From positions 124,001 through 188,000 of the forward strand of contig PCUW01000043.1 in the NCBI GenBank assembly GCA_002787775.1: a stretch of DNA of 64,000 nucleotides, written 5' to 3'. Both the position numbers and the translations under genes were made by a program. Positions 42,112-50,523 of this stretch are shown here, piece after piece (position 1 is the first letter of the stretch; every line of letters starts with the position of its first letter). The notes below the pieces were generated by a model that worked only from the letters and a program-made list of their open reading frames with translations, was not told the DNA's origin and made no database searches. Source of the DNA: Bdellovibrionales bacterium CG12_big_fil_rev_8_21_14_0_65_38_15. Its GTDB lineage: Bacteria > Bdellovibrionota > Bacteriovoracia > Bacteriovoracales > Bacteriovoracaceae.

Positions 42112-44027
42112 TCTAGATAGGTGTAAGACTTTAAAGAGTCCTCATAAAAATCAGTTAAGCGAACACCTTCTCGGGCATTCATCTCGCCGTTTTTAATCAG
42201 CTTACCAATTGTTCTTTTTACCATATGGGCCATGTACTCAGGAGTATACTGCATTGTGGATAAGACATTTGCCATAGAAGCACCACGGATCACTTCTTCA
42301 ATGTAAAAATCCGTTGGATCATCATCATCACTAAAAACATGAACCTCATTGAGTCTACCAAAGAGATTATGCATATCACCCATTACATCTTGATAGGCAC
42401 CGGTTAGGAACATACCAATCACATATTCATCACCTGGTTTGATTTCATGCAATTGTATTGTTCTTCTCACTTCATCGTTACCAATGAATTTGCTGATTTT
42501 CCCATCAGAATCACAAGTAATATCCGCTATAGTACATTGTCTTGTTGGCGCTTGATGAAGTTTAGTTAGTGGTAGTACCGGTAGCAATTGACCAATTGCC
42601 CAGTGATCAGCAGCGCTTTGAAAGATTGAAAAATTACAAAGATATTGAGCAGCTAGAGTGTCTTCTAACTCTCCAACAGATTCAGAGACGAAATCTTCTT
42701 TTCGTGAAAACTCTAGGACGCGTTGACTTGCTTTCCAAAACAGCGTTTCCACTTTCGCTCTATCTTCAAGCGAAAGGATTCCTAATTTAAATGCTTGAAG
42801 AGCATCATCACGAACTTGTCTGGCATCATCATAAACTTCTTTATAATTATCTTGATCAAGTGTTCCTAGAAACTCTCTTACATTTTTAACAAGTTGATGT
42901 TCACCAGCTGATGGAGTGACATCCCATTCATTCTTTTTTGAATCAATAATGTCGACGACATTGGTAACGACACAAGAGTGTTGTGCTGTAATAGCACGAC
43001 CACTTTCTGATACGATATCTGGATGTCTGACATTCTCAGCATCACAAACTTGCTTAATACCGTAAACGATATCTGCAATGTACTGAGACATTGTGTAGTT
43101 CATTGATGATTGTCCAGTTGACTTTGAACCGTCGTAATCAATCGCTAGTCCACCGCCAACATCGATATAGCGCATATCAACGCCAAGCTTAACAAGCTTA
43201 GCGTAAATTCGAGCTGCTTCTGAAATGGTCTCTTTAACACATTTGATATCGGTAATTTGAGAACCAATATGATAATGGAATAGCTGTAAGCTATCTAGAA
43301 GATCTTCTTGTCTTAATCTTTCCACTGCCAAAAGTATTTCAGTAACCGTTAAGCCAAACTTTGCACGGTCCCCACTTGAATCACTCCACTTTCCAGTGCT
43401 TTTATAAGACATCTTACAACGCAAACCAATCAGTGGAGGAACATCGAATTCTTTTGATATTTTTAATAGGCGATCAAGTTCGGAAAGTTTTTCAACAACA
43501 ACAATAACTTTTCGGCCAAGTTTTCTTCCAAGCATCGCCAGACGCATATACTCATCGTCTTTATAGCCGTTAAGGACTGTTAGTGCGCCAGGGTTATCAT
43601 TATAAGCTAAGACGGCCATAAGCTCAGGCTTAGAGCCTGCTTCAAGACCAAAGTTATAAGGAGCACCAGCGGCAACGATCTCTTCAACAACTTCGCGCAT
43701 TTGGTTTACTTTAATTGGATAAACCCCGAGATATTTTCCTTGGTAACCTTCGTCTTCGATCACACTTTTAAATGTTTCGTTAATAGACACAACTTGAGAC
43801 CAAAGAATATCGTGAAAACGAATAACGGCAGGAAAAGAGATTCCCTGTAGTTTCATCTCTTCAATAACCTCTGCAACATCAATTCGAGGGCCATTTTCTT
43901 TGCGCTCAGGATTTACAGAGAGATTACCCTTCTCATTTATTTCAAAATAACCTTCGCCCCACTGTGAAACTTGATACAATTTATCAGAGTCATCTATAGT
44001 CCAAGATTTTTTATCTTTATTTGTCAT
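42102..44027 (-). CDS. speA: Biosynthetic arginine decarboxylase
   Basis: PLP-dependent decarboxylation of arginine to agmatine, first step of putrescine synthesis. The 641 residues fit the SpeA family. YPIKVNQMREV carries the PLP Lys, NGYKDDEYMRLA, FHYHIGSQITDI, and YIDVGGGLAIDYDG are typical fold-III decarboxylase motifs; SESGRAITAQHS and FQSAADHWAIGQ lie further on. speB begins 4 bp upstream on the same strand order (speB then speA), giving a compact polyamine operon. Confidence 0.96.
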   Translation of the reverse strand: MTNKDKKSWTIDDSDKLYQVSQWGEGYFEINEKGNLSVNPERKENGPRIDVAEVIEEMKLQGISFPAVIRFHDILWSQVVSINETFKSVIEDEGYQGKYLGVYPIKVNQMREVVEEIVAAGAPYNFGLEAGSKPELMAVLAYNDNPGALTVLNGYKDDEYMRLAMLGRKLGRKVIVVVEKLSELDRLLKISKEFDVPPLIGLRCKMSYKSTGKWSDSSGDRAKFGLTVTEILLAVERLRQEDLLDSLQLFHYHIGSQITDIKCVKETISEAARIYAKLVKLGVDMRYIDVGGGLAIDYDGSKSTGQSSMNYTMSQYIADIVYGIKQVCDAENVRHPDIVSESGRAITAQHSCVVTNVVDIIDSKKNEWDVTPSAGEHQLVKNVREFLGTLDQDNYKEVYDDARQVRDDALQAFKLGILSLEDRAKVETLFWKASQRVLEFSRKEDFVSESVGELEDTLAAQYLCNFSIFQSAADHWAIGQLLPVLPLTKLHQAPTRQCTIADITCDSDGKISKFIGNDEVRRTIQLHEIKPGDEYVIGMFLTGAYQDVMGDMHNLFGRLNEVHVFSDDDDPTDFYIEEVIRGASMANVLSTMQYTPEYMAHMVKRTIGKLIKNGEMNAREGVRLTDFYEDSLKSYTYLDYN

Positions 44028-44031
44028 TTAT

Positions 44032-44919
44032 TTACCCGTTACCTATCACAAGCATAATTTCACGTAGAACCTTACAAGCAAAAACGGAACTATTATTGGA
44101 AGGATCTAGCTCTGGTGCTAATTCAGTAATGTCAGCTCCAACAATATTTTTATGCCTAAACATTTTCATTAATTTAATAAAGCAGTGAAAGTCTTCTCCA
44201 CCAGCTTCAGGCGTTCCCGTTCCTGGCATATAGGCAGGATCGAAAAAGTCTAAATCGAGAGTTAAATATATGGGACGATCATTTGGGATTGATTCAATTT
44301 TATTAAAAAACTGCTCACGAGAAGTCATAAGAGATTTTCTCTCTTTCATTTCATCGTATTCTTCTTTTGTACCTGATCGAATTCCGTATTGGATCAATTC
44401 ATGACCCTTTCTGAAATGGTCAAGACTTCTCCTCATGATTGAAGCATGACTAAAATGGTGACCTTCATAGCCATCGCGAAGATCGGCATGAGCATCTAGA
44501 TGAACAAGCACTAGATCATCAAAGTTATCTAGGTATGTTTTTATTGGAGCATAAGATATCGAATGCTCTCCACCAAGTGTGATGACTCTAATATTATCTT
44601 TTTTAAAGTTTTTATCTTTTGCTAAATCAAAGAAGGCATCAGTCGCTTGTTTCCAATCGGCATCAGCGTCTCCTGAATGCCCAACAGGTAAATTTCCAAG
44701 ATCATAAATATCAGAAACATTTTCGAGATCTAAATCTAAGTAAGGTGAATAACCTTCGATACCATAAACAACATTACGGATTGCTTCAGGGCCAAAACGT
44801 GTCCCCTTCCTAAAGCAAGCTGTTCCATCAAATTCAAAACCAATTAAATGGATACCGCCGGCCACAAATTCTTGTCCTGGTTCGCCCCATTCAAAACTAA
44901 CTTTTGGCGCCTTTAACAT
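44032..44919 (-). CDS. speB: Agmatinase (arginase/ureohydrolase family)
   Basis: Hydrolyses agmatine to putrescine and urea with a binuclear Mn centre. GGEHSISY, LVHLDAHADLRDGYEGHHFSHASIMRR and LTLDLDFFDPAYMPGTGTPEAGG are the three metal-ligand blocks. 296 residues is standard. The ATG after AAGGTGTT is used; the in-frame GTG upstream overlaps the ribosome site. Agmatinase rather than arginase is favoured by the adjacent speA. Confidence 0.93.
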   Translation of the reverse strand: MLKAPKVSFEWGEPGQEFVAGGIHLIGFEFDGTACFRKGTRFGPEAIRNVVYGIEGYSPYLDLDLENVSDIYDLGNLPVGHSGDADADWKQATDAFFDLAKDKNFKKDNIRVITLGGEHSISYAPIKTYLDNFDDLVLVHLDAHADLRDGYEGHHFSHASIMRRSLDHFRKGHELIQYGIRSGTKEEYDEMKERKSLMTSREQFFNKIESIPNDRPIYLTLDLDFFDPAYMPGTGTPEAGGEDFHCFIKLMKMFRHKNIVGADITELAPELDPSNNSSVFACKVLREIMLVIGNG

Positions 44920-45001
44920 AACACCTTCCACTCTTTAAAAATGACTTTTTCATGATGTCTAAATTGATGATTTGATAGGATTTTTGAGAGTATGCGTCAA
45001 G

Positions 45002-45030
45002 CTAATTCCCCCACAATGTGGGGGAGTTAG
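45002..45030 (-). terminator. Long perfect-type hairpin after the 45039-45806 gene
   Basis: CTAATTCCCCCAC pairs with GTGGGGGAGTTAG over 13 bp (one G-U) with loop AAT. It follows the stop of the secreted-protein gene on the minus strand and lies before speB. There is no T-run, so it could block readthrough, protect the 3' end or be processed. Confidence 0.6.
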
Positions 45031-45038
45031 GGATTGTC

Positions 45039-45806
45039 TTATCTGTTAGAAGAATCACTTGAACCCTGCGGGTTGTATAAATACGGGCTATTGGCATCAA
45101 GAACACTTGGACGTCTTCTTTGAGAGTCGTTTCTTGAGTTTTGTTGTGATGCAGAAGTAGTCGGCTGGATAGCGCTATTTACTGCTTGAGTTGAACTTAC
45201 GACAGATGACTCAGGGTCGCCGTCTTTACGATCTCTGCGGCATTTTAAGCTAGTAAAAATTTGAATATTTGAAGGGTCATCTGACTCATCAAAACGAAAC
45301 TGCTTAGCTTCAAGTGAGCCCAATAAAGGATTATTAACTTTAACCCCAACAAAGTTTTGGTGATCAAAGTCTTCCATTACTTCTGATAGAGCACCGTCAC
45401 CAAGATTTTTATCAAACCCTAGATACTGACAAAGATCTTTCTCATCTGTAAGTGTTTTACTTCTATAAATACGCCCGTAAGCATCGTAGAAATTTCTTTT
45501 TGCCACGTAAGGGGCGCCAAAACGTCTTAATTCAGCTGCAGTAAAGATTTTATCAAAGAACTGTTCGCGTTCACGCTGAGCATCTGCCCTCGCTTCATCA
45601 GAACGTCTTTGTTGATCTCTGCTTGTTCTAAAGCTTTCCGGTTCACCAAACTCTTCGATACATTTTTTCATATCGGCTTCGGTATGTTCCTGCCTCATTA
45701 ATTCTTCACAAATATGAACGTCTTGAGCAAAAGCGGAGCTCATGCCGATAAGTAGTGTAAATGATGCAGCCATAGTCCAGTAGGTTGCTGTCTTAGTTAG
45801 TTTCAT
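45039..45806 (-). CDS. Secreted protein of unknown function with sigma-54-like promoter
   Basis: A signal peptide (MKLTKTATYWTMAASFTLLIGMSSAFAQ) precedes a charged mature region: Cys-containing start (VHICEELMRQEHTEADMKKC), an Arg/Glu-rich helix (DQQRRSDEARADAQRERE), a central folded part with LCQYLGF, and a Ser/Gln/Asn-rich tail after about residue 190. No domain is recognised. The TGGCA...TGCT element at 45867-45883 should drive it. It shares that promoter type with the secreted gene at 14906-15727, although the proteins are not similar by eye. Function unknown. Confidence 0.65.
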   Translation of the reverse strand: MKLTKTATYWTMAASFTLLIGMSSAFAQDVHICEELMRQEHTEADMKKCIEEFGEPESFRTSRDQQRRSDEARADAQREREQFFDKIFTAAELRRFGAPYVAKRNFYDAYGRIYRSKTLTDEKDLCQYLGFDKNLGDGALSEVMEDFDHQNFVGVKVNNPLLGSLEAKQFRFDESDDPSNIQIFTSLKCRRDRKDGDPESSVVSSTQAVNSAIQPTTSASQQNSRNDSQRRRPSVLDANSPYLYNPQGSSDSSNR

Positions 45807-45866
45807 AAGGCTCCTCTCATATAGAGATTCTTAAAGTGCTAAAGTACTAAATATGAGTTATATATA

Positions 45867-45883
45867 AGCAGGCCGTATGCCAG
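45867..45883 (-). promoter_or_regulatory. Sigma-54-like promoter, second instance
   Basis: Minus-strand CTGGCAT-ACGGC-CTGCT keeps the invariant GG-N10-GC of RpoN promoters with two deviations from TGGCAC-N5-TTGCW. It is followed by TATATATAA-like sequence as at 15780. Predicted start is about 50 bp before the ATG. Confidence 0.5.
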
Positions 45884-45901
45884 TCTTAATGACGGTTTTT
45901 C

Positions 45902-45917
45902 AGTGACTTATGTCACT
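45902..45917. promoter_or_regulatory. CRP/FNR-like palindrome
   Basis: AGTGACTTATGTCACT is a perfect 6-bp inverted repeat with the GTGA-N6-TCAC pattern recognised by CRP-family proteins. It lies between the NUDIX operon and the divergent secreted-protein gene. Confidence 0.5.
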
Positions 45918-45923
45918 TAAACC

Positions 45924-46475
45924 ATGCATATTCTTATTCGATGTTTAAATATTGGACACTTAAGCGTGACGAAAGCAAAAACGATTTACCAAGGTCAATA
46001 CATAAAACTTGAAGAGAAGCTCATCCAAGAGGATGTGTATGAACTCGTTCATTTAAGGGCTGCCGTCATTGTTTTTGCCAAGGATAAGAACGGAAAATTT
46101 CTTTTTATCAAAGAACACAGACCTCACGAAACCCCTCATCTTAGATTAAAGCCAGTTACAGGATTTATTGATGACGGCGATGATTGGCTCAAGACTGCGC
46201 ATAAAGAGCTTAGAGAGGAAGCTGGCTTAATTGCTGGCAATATAGAACTCATTAGGCATTTACCTCTTACTGGCTCCGTCACTACAGATAAGTATTTTGC
46301 TTTAGCGACGGATTTATCTAAGGATCAAAATCCAATTGCGAATCCCGATGGTGACGTGATTAAAGAAATTATGTATTTAAGTCTTGAAGAAGCTATTGAA
46401 TTAACGCTTAAAGGCGATATGCCTCTCGTGTTTGATTCACTTGGGCTCTTCTTAATTAAGGAGTTAAAACTATGA
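45924..46475 (+). CDS. NUDIX hydrolase, ADP-ribose-pyrophosphatase-like
   Basis: A NUDIX fold protein that should hydrolyse a nucleoside-diphosphate derivative such as ADP-ribose. The box reads GFIDDGDDWLKTAHKELREE (then AGL) against the pattern Gx5Ex7REUxEExGU, with Glu7 replaced by Asp and Arg by Lys but the REExxE-type metal Glu residues kept. AAVIVFAKD and IKEHRPH are typical of the ADPRase group. Start is uncertain: ATG 45924 is annotated, while GTG 45966 gives the conventional TKAKTIYQGQYIKLEE beginning. The stop overlaps the next ATG by 4 bp. Confidence 0.85.
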   Translation: MHILIRCLNIGHLSVTKAKTIYQGQYIKLEEKLIQEDVYELVHLRAAVIVFAKDKNGKFLFIKEHRPHETPHLRLKPVTGFIDDGDDWLKTAHKELREEAGLIAGNIELIRHLPLTGSVTTDKYFALATDLSKDQNPIANPDGDVIKEIMYLSLEEAIELTLKGDMPLVFDSLGLFLIKELKL

Positions 46476-46738
46476 ACGCAAAAATGATCGTTATCCTCAT
46501 GATGTTGGTTTTGCTCGCTCTATTTATTTGGAGTAAATATTTTCGTAAGAACGAAATGATTGTTACTAAACTTGAAGTTGAATCTTTTGAAGCGATGAAG
46601 CGCTGGCAAGAAACGAGAACAGAAGAACTAAAAAAAGATGCCCTTAATAAAATGATTGCCCTTAGTTTAGCTAAAGGACTCAGCCAAGAAAAAGCTGAGC
46701 ATCATGCCGAGAAACAATTTAAAACTTTGACGGTATGA
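46472..46738 (+). CDS. Small single-pass membrane protein
   Basis: An 88-residue protein with one N-terminal transmembrane segment (MIVILMMLVLLALFIWSKYF) and a charged cytosolic or periplasmic helix containing EEMKRWQETRTEELKK-like heptads. It is embedded by ATGA overlaps between the NUDIX and acyltransferase-like genes, so it is translated in step with both. No family recognised. It may act as an anchor for one of its partners. Confidence 0.75.
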   Translation: MNAKMIVILMMLVLLALFIWSKYFRKNEMIVTKLEVESFEAMKRWQETRTEELKKDALNKMIALSLAKGLSQEKAEHHAEKQFKTLTV

Positions 46739-47385
46739 AAACAAAAGTCATCTCCTTTATTGTTCATCTTTTGATTCGTGCTTTAGGTTTAACCTATCGT
46801 TTTGAGCACAGAGAATCGAAAGACATTAAGGATGCAAAAAAATCTGGACCAAATGGCGCTTACCTCTATGCTCTTTGGCATCAAAATATAGTGGCTTCCA
46901 TCTTATCGCATATGGGTAGACCTCACGTTTGCATTGTTAGTGCATCTAAAGACGGCGAACTCGTTGCTGTAACTTTAAAAATGCTTGGACATAAAAGCGC
47001 CAGGGGCAGTTCTTCCAAAGGTGGCCAACAGGCAATGATGGAGATGACTAGGATTGTAAATGAAGGAACTCCTGGAGCAATATCTGTCGATGGCCCACGT
47101 GGACCAGCCAAAATTCCAAAGAAAGGAATATTTGAAGTTGCAAAACTTACTGGCGCACCAATTATTCCACTTGTGCCAATCCCGTTAAATTTTTGGAGTT
47201 TCAAAAAAAGTTGGGATCAATTCAGACTACCGAAGCCTTTTTCAAAGATTATCGTTTTTTATGGTCGACCAATTTATATAGACAAAAATATTCAACAATC
47301 TGACTTAGTGCGCTTAAGTGAAGAACTTACCGCACAACTTAATAATGTTGAAATCAATGCTCTGCGGGAACTTCAACGAAATTAA
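46735..47385 (+). CDS. DUF374 lysophospholipid-acyltransferase-like protein
   Basis: Membrane-associated acyltransferase-fold protein of 216 residues. YALWHQNIVA (in place of the HxxxxD motif), VSASKDGELVA, GSSSKGGQQAM and ISVDGPRGPAKIPKKG are characteristic of the DUF374 family, which is related to lipid A and glycerolipid acyltransferases. The N-terminus is hydrophobic (VISFIVHLLIRALGL). It likely acts at the inner membrane on a lipid or lipid A precursor. It is the last gene of the NUDIX operon. Confidence 0.85.
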   Translation: MKTKVISFIVHLLIRALGLTYRFEHRESKDIKDAKKSGPNGAYLYALWHQNIVASILSHMGRPHVCIVSASKDGELVAVTLKMLGHKSARGSSSKGGQQAMMEMTRIVNEGTPGAISVDGPRGPAKIPKKGIFEVAKLTGAPIIPLVPIPLNFWSFKKSWDQFRLPKPFSKIIVFYGRPIYIDKNIQQSDLVRLSEELTAQLNNVEINALRELQRN

Positions 47386-47435
47386 TAACTTCGCTTATTC
47401 TTACTAGAAATCGTCATTTTAAGCCGTTTTGGGTG

Positions 47436-47463
47436 TTGAAACTTAGCTCGAAATCACTAGAAT
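47436..47463 (+). promoter_or_regulatory. Promoter of the histone gene
   Basis: TTGAAA-N16-TAGAAT lies about 45 bp before the ATG of the histone-fold gene and looks like a sigma-70 promoter. Confidence 0.65.
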
Positions 47464-47507
47464 AAAGCTACTCAAAGTACTTCAATGCCTAATCGAGGAG
47501 AATACAA

Positions 47508-47690
47508 ATGGCCGAAAAAGAAATGTTACTTGTTGGATCTAAAACTAAAGATGCTATCAAAGGCACTGGCTTAAACGTTGCTTCAGATGCTCTTGATAAA
47601 TTAAATGAAGTTGTTCATCAGCTGGTTAAAGATGCTCAAGTTCGTTGTGAAGCTAATGGTCGTAAGACTGTTCGTGCTAGTGATTTTTAA
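47508..47690 (+). CDS. Bacterial histone (single histone fold, Bd0055/HBb-like)
   Basis: A 60-residue protein consisting of one histone fold. After a short N-terminus come helix 1 (VGSKTKDAIKGTG), the long helix 2 (VASDALDKLNEVVHQLVKDA) and RKTVRASDF. The Arg52-Lys-Thr54 to Asp59 spacing is the R-T/D signature of histone folds, where a loop-2 Arg salt-bridges to an Asp of helix 3. Size and ending match the histone HBb described from Bdellovibrio bacteriovorus (Bd0055), an abundant nucleoid protein that binds DNA as a dimer. The ribosome site GAGGAG is strong. There is no long positively charged tail. It is followed at once by a lipoprotein gene. Confidence 0.85.
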   Translation: MAEKEMLLVGSKTKDAIKGTGLNVASDALDKLNEVVHQLVKDAQVRCEANGRKTVRASDF

Positions 47691-48150
47691 TTTCAAGAAT
47701 GCGAAGAAGATCTTTTCTTCTTCGCCTCTACTCTTGTTACTGTTACTGACCTCTTGTCAGGGAACACCTCCAACAAACCTAGGTGTTCATGATAATAAGT
47801 TACGTCCTTGTCCAGATAAGCCAAATTGTGTTGTCAGTTATGATTTTGGTGAACAAAAAAATTTCATAGAACCAATTAAAAGTGAAGAAGAACCTGGACG
47901 TATTAAAGAGAAAATTCTTGGTATCGTCTCAAAAGATAAAAGCGCTAAAATAGTTGAGCAAAATGATACTTATTTAAGAGCTGAGTATACTTCTAACCTC
48001 TTTAAGTTTGTAGATGATGTTGAGTTTTGGTTTGGTGAGACTGGAGTCGTCCATTTTCGTTCAGCTTCGCGACTAGGTTACAGCGACTTAGGTGCAAACA
48101 AGGACAGAATAGAAACTATTCGATTTAAATTTCATCAAAATGATTTCTAA
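47680..48150 (+). CDS. DUF1499-domain lipoprotein
   Basis: The GTG start overlaps the end of the histone gene by 11 bp and gives a lipoprotein signal (MIFNFKNAKKIFSSSPLLLL, then LLLTSC). DUF1499 is visible in LRPCPDKPNCVVSYD, RIKEKILGIV, YLRAEYTSNLFKFVDDVEFWF and RSASRLGYSDLGANKDRIE. The domain's function is not established. Longer in-frame starts lie further inside the histone gene and would give no better leader. Location should be the envelope, lipid-anchored. Confidence 0.8.
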   Translation: MIFNFKNAKKIFSSSPLLLLLLLTSCQGTPPTNLGVHDNKLRPCPDKPNCVVSYDFGEQKNFIEPIKSEEEPGRIKEKILGIVSKDKSAKIVEQNDTYLRAEYTSNLFKFVDDVEFWFGETGVVHFRSASRLGYSDLGANKDRIETIRFKFHQNDF

Positions 48151-48168
48151 GTTTCCGATAAAGATTGC

Positions 48169-48957
48169 ATGAAAATTGCTTATATATTTGCGACATTACT
48201 TCTTTTCTCATGCAATCACTTTTCAAGTCGATCGCCTGCTTCAATTGATAAAAATATTCTTATTATCGGCGATTCTCATATGGCCGGACCCTTTGGACAA
48301 TATCTACACCAATCTGTTTCAACTAATACTGGCGTTAATATTGTGACCTACGGTCATGCTAGTTCAGCACCCATTCATTGGCTTAGTGAAAATAGACAAA
48401 AGCTTTCTGGCGGAGTCTATCATCAATTAAGTGCTAACAAGACGATCAATCCTAATGAGCTCATTAAATTTAGTAATCCAAACCCTACCGATTGGAGAAC
48501 TCCTGTTGAAGTTCCATTTTTTGAACAATTAACTACAAATATGAATCTTCACGAGAAATGGCGAAACAATGGTTTTCCAGATTCTAGTTATGACTATGTT
48601 GTAATTGAACTTGGAGCCAATGATCGTAGGGCCATCGTCAATAACGATGTCGTCAATCAAGTCGGCTACAATCAACGCTTAAGGCTGACAAGAGAGCTGG
48701 CTTTACTAGCGACTAAAAACGGCGAGAAGTGTCTTTGGGTAGGCCCTCCACATGGAAGAACTAAAACGGATTTTGAACAAGCAACACTTTATAAGATGCT
48801 CGAAGAAGCTCTAGAGCCTACATCATGCCAATTGATTTCAAGCAATCATTATAAAGCAATGGGATGTGATGGCGTCCATTTCAACTGTAGACAAGAAATG
48901 GATAACGCTAAAAAATGGGCCGGCGAGATTGCCAATATGATTAAATCAATTCTCTGA
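48169..48957 (+). CDS. SGNH/GDSL-family hydrolase lipoprotein
   Basis: Lipoprotein leader MKIAYIFATLLLFSC. The SGNH blocks are present: IIGDSHMAG (catalytic Ser), VIELGANDRR (Asn, oxyanion) and MGCDGVHFNC (Asp-x-x-His dyad). LWVGPPHGR is another family feature. Such enzymes are esterases, lipases or carbohydrate/peptidoglycan deacetylases. 262 residues. It follows the DUF1499 lipoprotein by 18 bp in the same direction, and probably shares its transcript. Substrate unknown. Confidence 0.87.
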   Translation: MKIAYIFATLLLFSCNHFSSRSPASIDKNILIIGDSHMAGPFGQYLHQSVSTNTGVNIVTYGHASSAPIHWLSENRQKLSGGVYHQLSANKTINPNELIKFSNPNPTDWRTPVEVPFFEQLTTNMNLHEKWRNNGFPDSSYDYVVIELGANDRRAIVNNDVVNQVGYNQRLRLTRELALLATKNGEKCLWVGPPHGRTKTDFEQATLYKMLEEALEPTSCQLISSNHYKAMGCDGVHFNCRQEMDNAKKWAGEIANMIKSIL

Positions 48958-49131
48958 CATTAATTTTCTCCCATCTCGCTAGAGTGACAATTTATTGAGT
49001 CATTATAGTTTTCACAGTTTCAATAACTTAAGTCATCTCAACTAGTTTTTAGAATTCTTGAATTACAATATAAAGAAATTTCAACTAATTACCGATCATA
49101 ATAGTCAGTAGAGATTAGGGTAGGAGCAACC

Positions 49132-50514
49132 ATGAGAATAGCCATTCTAAAAATATTTGTCGTTTATACTTTAATGGCTACAGCTGCATTTTCCCAATCT
49201 TTTACTCATATACCAACTTCACAAATTAAAAATGCTCAGAGTTGTCAGTGGAAACCTCACAAGCAAGAGAAGTTAAGAAGTTCTAGCGGACCATGTGATG
49301 ATATTTTCGGTGGCCTACAATGGAAAATCAGTAACGCCATCAAAAATGGTAAATTTGAAAAAGTTGAAGAGCTTCTTTTAAGTCACAGTGATAAAAAACA
49401 ATGTTTTTCATGTGATGCTATTAAAGGTTCTGTTAAAAAGTATGCTACTGGAAACGCAGAAGCAACTCGCAACATGAATACATATTTAAGAAATAAAGGC
49501 TATGATTCAAACTGTAAAGATATTCCTCAAGACGAAGGACGCACTCCCCCAAGCTGTGAAAGTTTATACGAAAAAGATCTGGGTAGTTGGTCGAAGCAGG
49601 AAAGTGAATATTTTGCATCTAATAATTGTTGTCAACAAAAGAAACAAGAAGTCCTTGGCGACATAACTACCTACCAGCAATCTATAAATGGTAGTCAAAA
49701 AGAATTTATGGGAATAGGTTCATACAATTTCAAAAAATCTGAATTTGATAAATTAGAAAAATTGGGTTGTTTTAGTAAATGTGAACTTTCTCCTGATCAA
49801 TTTCCTGAAACTTCTCCTGGATCTGATCAATTAAGCGGTGCTAATTATCAATACCCCGGCTGTGAAGTTAGGCCTACGATAAGTCAAATTGAATCATACA
49901 AAGAGGGTATGTCGTGTAGTAGTGGCGATGATAGAAATATAAATATGGATGACTATATCTTTTATACTCTTGCCGATTTAGACAACCTCGTTGAAGTAAT
50001 GAAAGAAGATCCGGAAAGATTTAATCAATTAGTAGAAGAAAAAATTAAGAAAGAAGAATTATGCCCAGATATTAAATTAGTGATCAACAATTACTCATTG
50101 CCCGGTGGAAATGTTACTGATGCAGTAAAAATTAGTGCCTCTTTGCATGGAAGTGATCAAGTTCATTTTAATTGCTTCAAAAAAGGCAAAGGTGGAGATC
50201 TACCTGAAGGAAAAACAGATAATGGAACGAGTTTTCCAATTTGCTGTGACGAAGAAAGAAAAGCCGAGTATTTGTCTGAGTTAGAATCACTTGGAATCAC
50301 GTTCGCATCTGCTTGCAAACCAGAAACTCACAAAATTGAAGAATCTGGCTCCACACCTGGCAAAGTAAATCTCAAATACTTAGCCAACTGTGGTGGTGAT
50401 GAAGACTTTGTTATTTTTGATAATCAAAAGTTTCCTGAAATTAATCAATTCCTAAGTGCTGAAGGTCCTGGTCATGATGGTGGCGAAGTTTCTTCTGGAA
50501 GTGACAACAGATAA
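49132..50514 (+). CDS. Large secreted Cys-rich protein, orphan
   Basis: A signal peptide (MRIAILKIFVVYTLMATAAFS) precedes about 440 residues with 18 cysteines, including two CC pairs (SNNCCQQKK, PICCDEERK) and CFSCDAIKG-type pairs, so extensive disulfide bonding outside the cytoplasm is expected. Internal similarity is suggested by two NCC/ICC...E segments about 200 residues apart. No enzyme motif is visible. It is monocistronic and ends 9 bp from the convergent carbonic-anhydrase gene. Function unknown. Confidence 0.75.
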   Translation: MRIAILKIFVVYTLMATAAFSQSFTHIPTSQIKNAQSCQWKPHKQEKLRSSSGPCDDIFGGLQWKISNAIKNGKFEKVEELLLSHSDKKQCFSCDAIKGSVKKYATGNAEATRNMNTYLRNKGYDSNCKDIPQDEGRTPPSCESLYEKDLGSWSKQESEYFASNNCCQQKKQEVLGDITTYQQSINGSQKEFMGIGSYNFKKSEFDKLEKLGCFSKCELSPDQFPETSPGSDQLSGANYQYPGCEVRPTISQIESYKEGMSCSSGDDRNINMDDYIFYTLADLDNLVEVMKEDPERFNQLVEEKIKKEELCPDIKLVINNYSLPGGNVTDAVKISASLHGSDQVHFNCFKKGKGGDLPEGKTDNGTSFPICCDEERKAEYLSELESLGITFASACKPETHKIEESGSTPGKVNLKYLANCGGDEDFVIFDNQKFPEINQFLSAEGPGHDGGEVSSGSDNR

Positions 50515-50523
50515 GAATAAGAT

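Noticed and set aside
45742-45750. GCCGATAA on the plus strand inside a secreted-protein gene
   Set aside because: No -35 at the right distance and it lies within coding sequence; the same holds for GCCGATAA near 13612.
48150-48168. TCCGATAA just before the SGNH hydrolase gene
   Set aside because: It is so close to the ATG that the transcript would start inside the gene, and it lacks a -35.
49080-49125. Sigma-28-like element (TAAAGAAA ... ACCGATCA) before the 18-Cys secreted protein
   Set aside because: Spacing is 12 rather than 11 and the -10 has two mismatches, which is no better than chance in AT-rich DNA.
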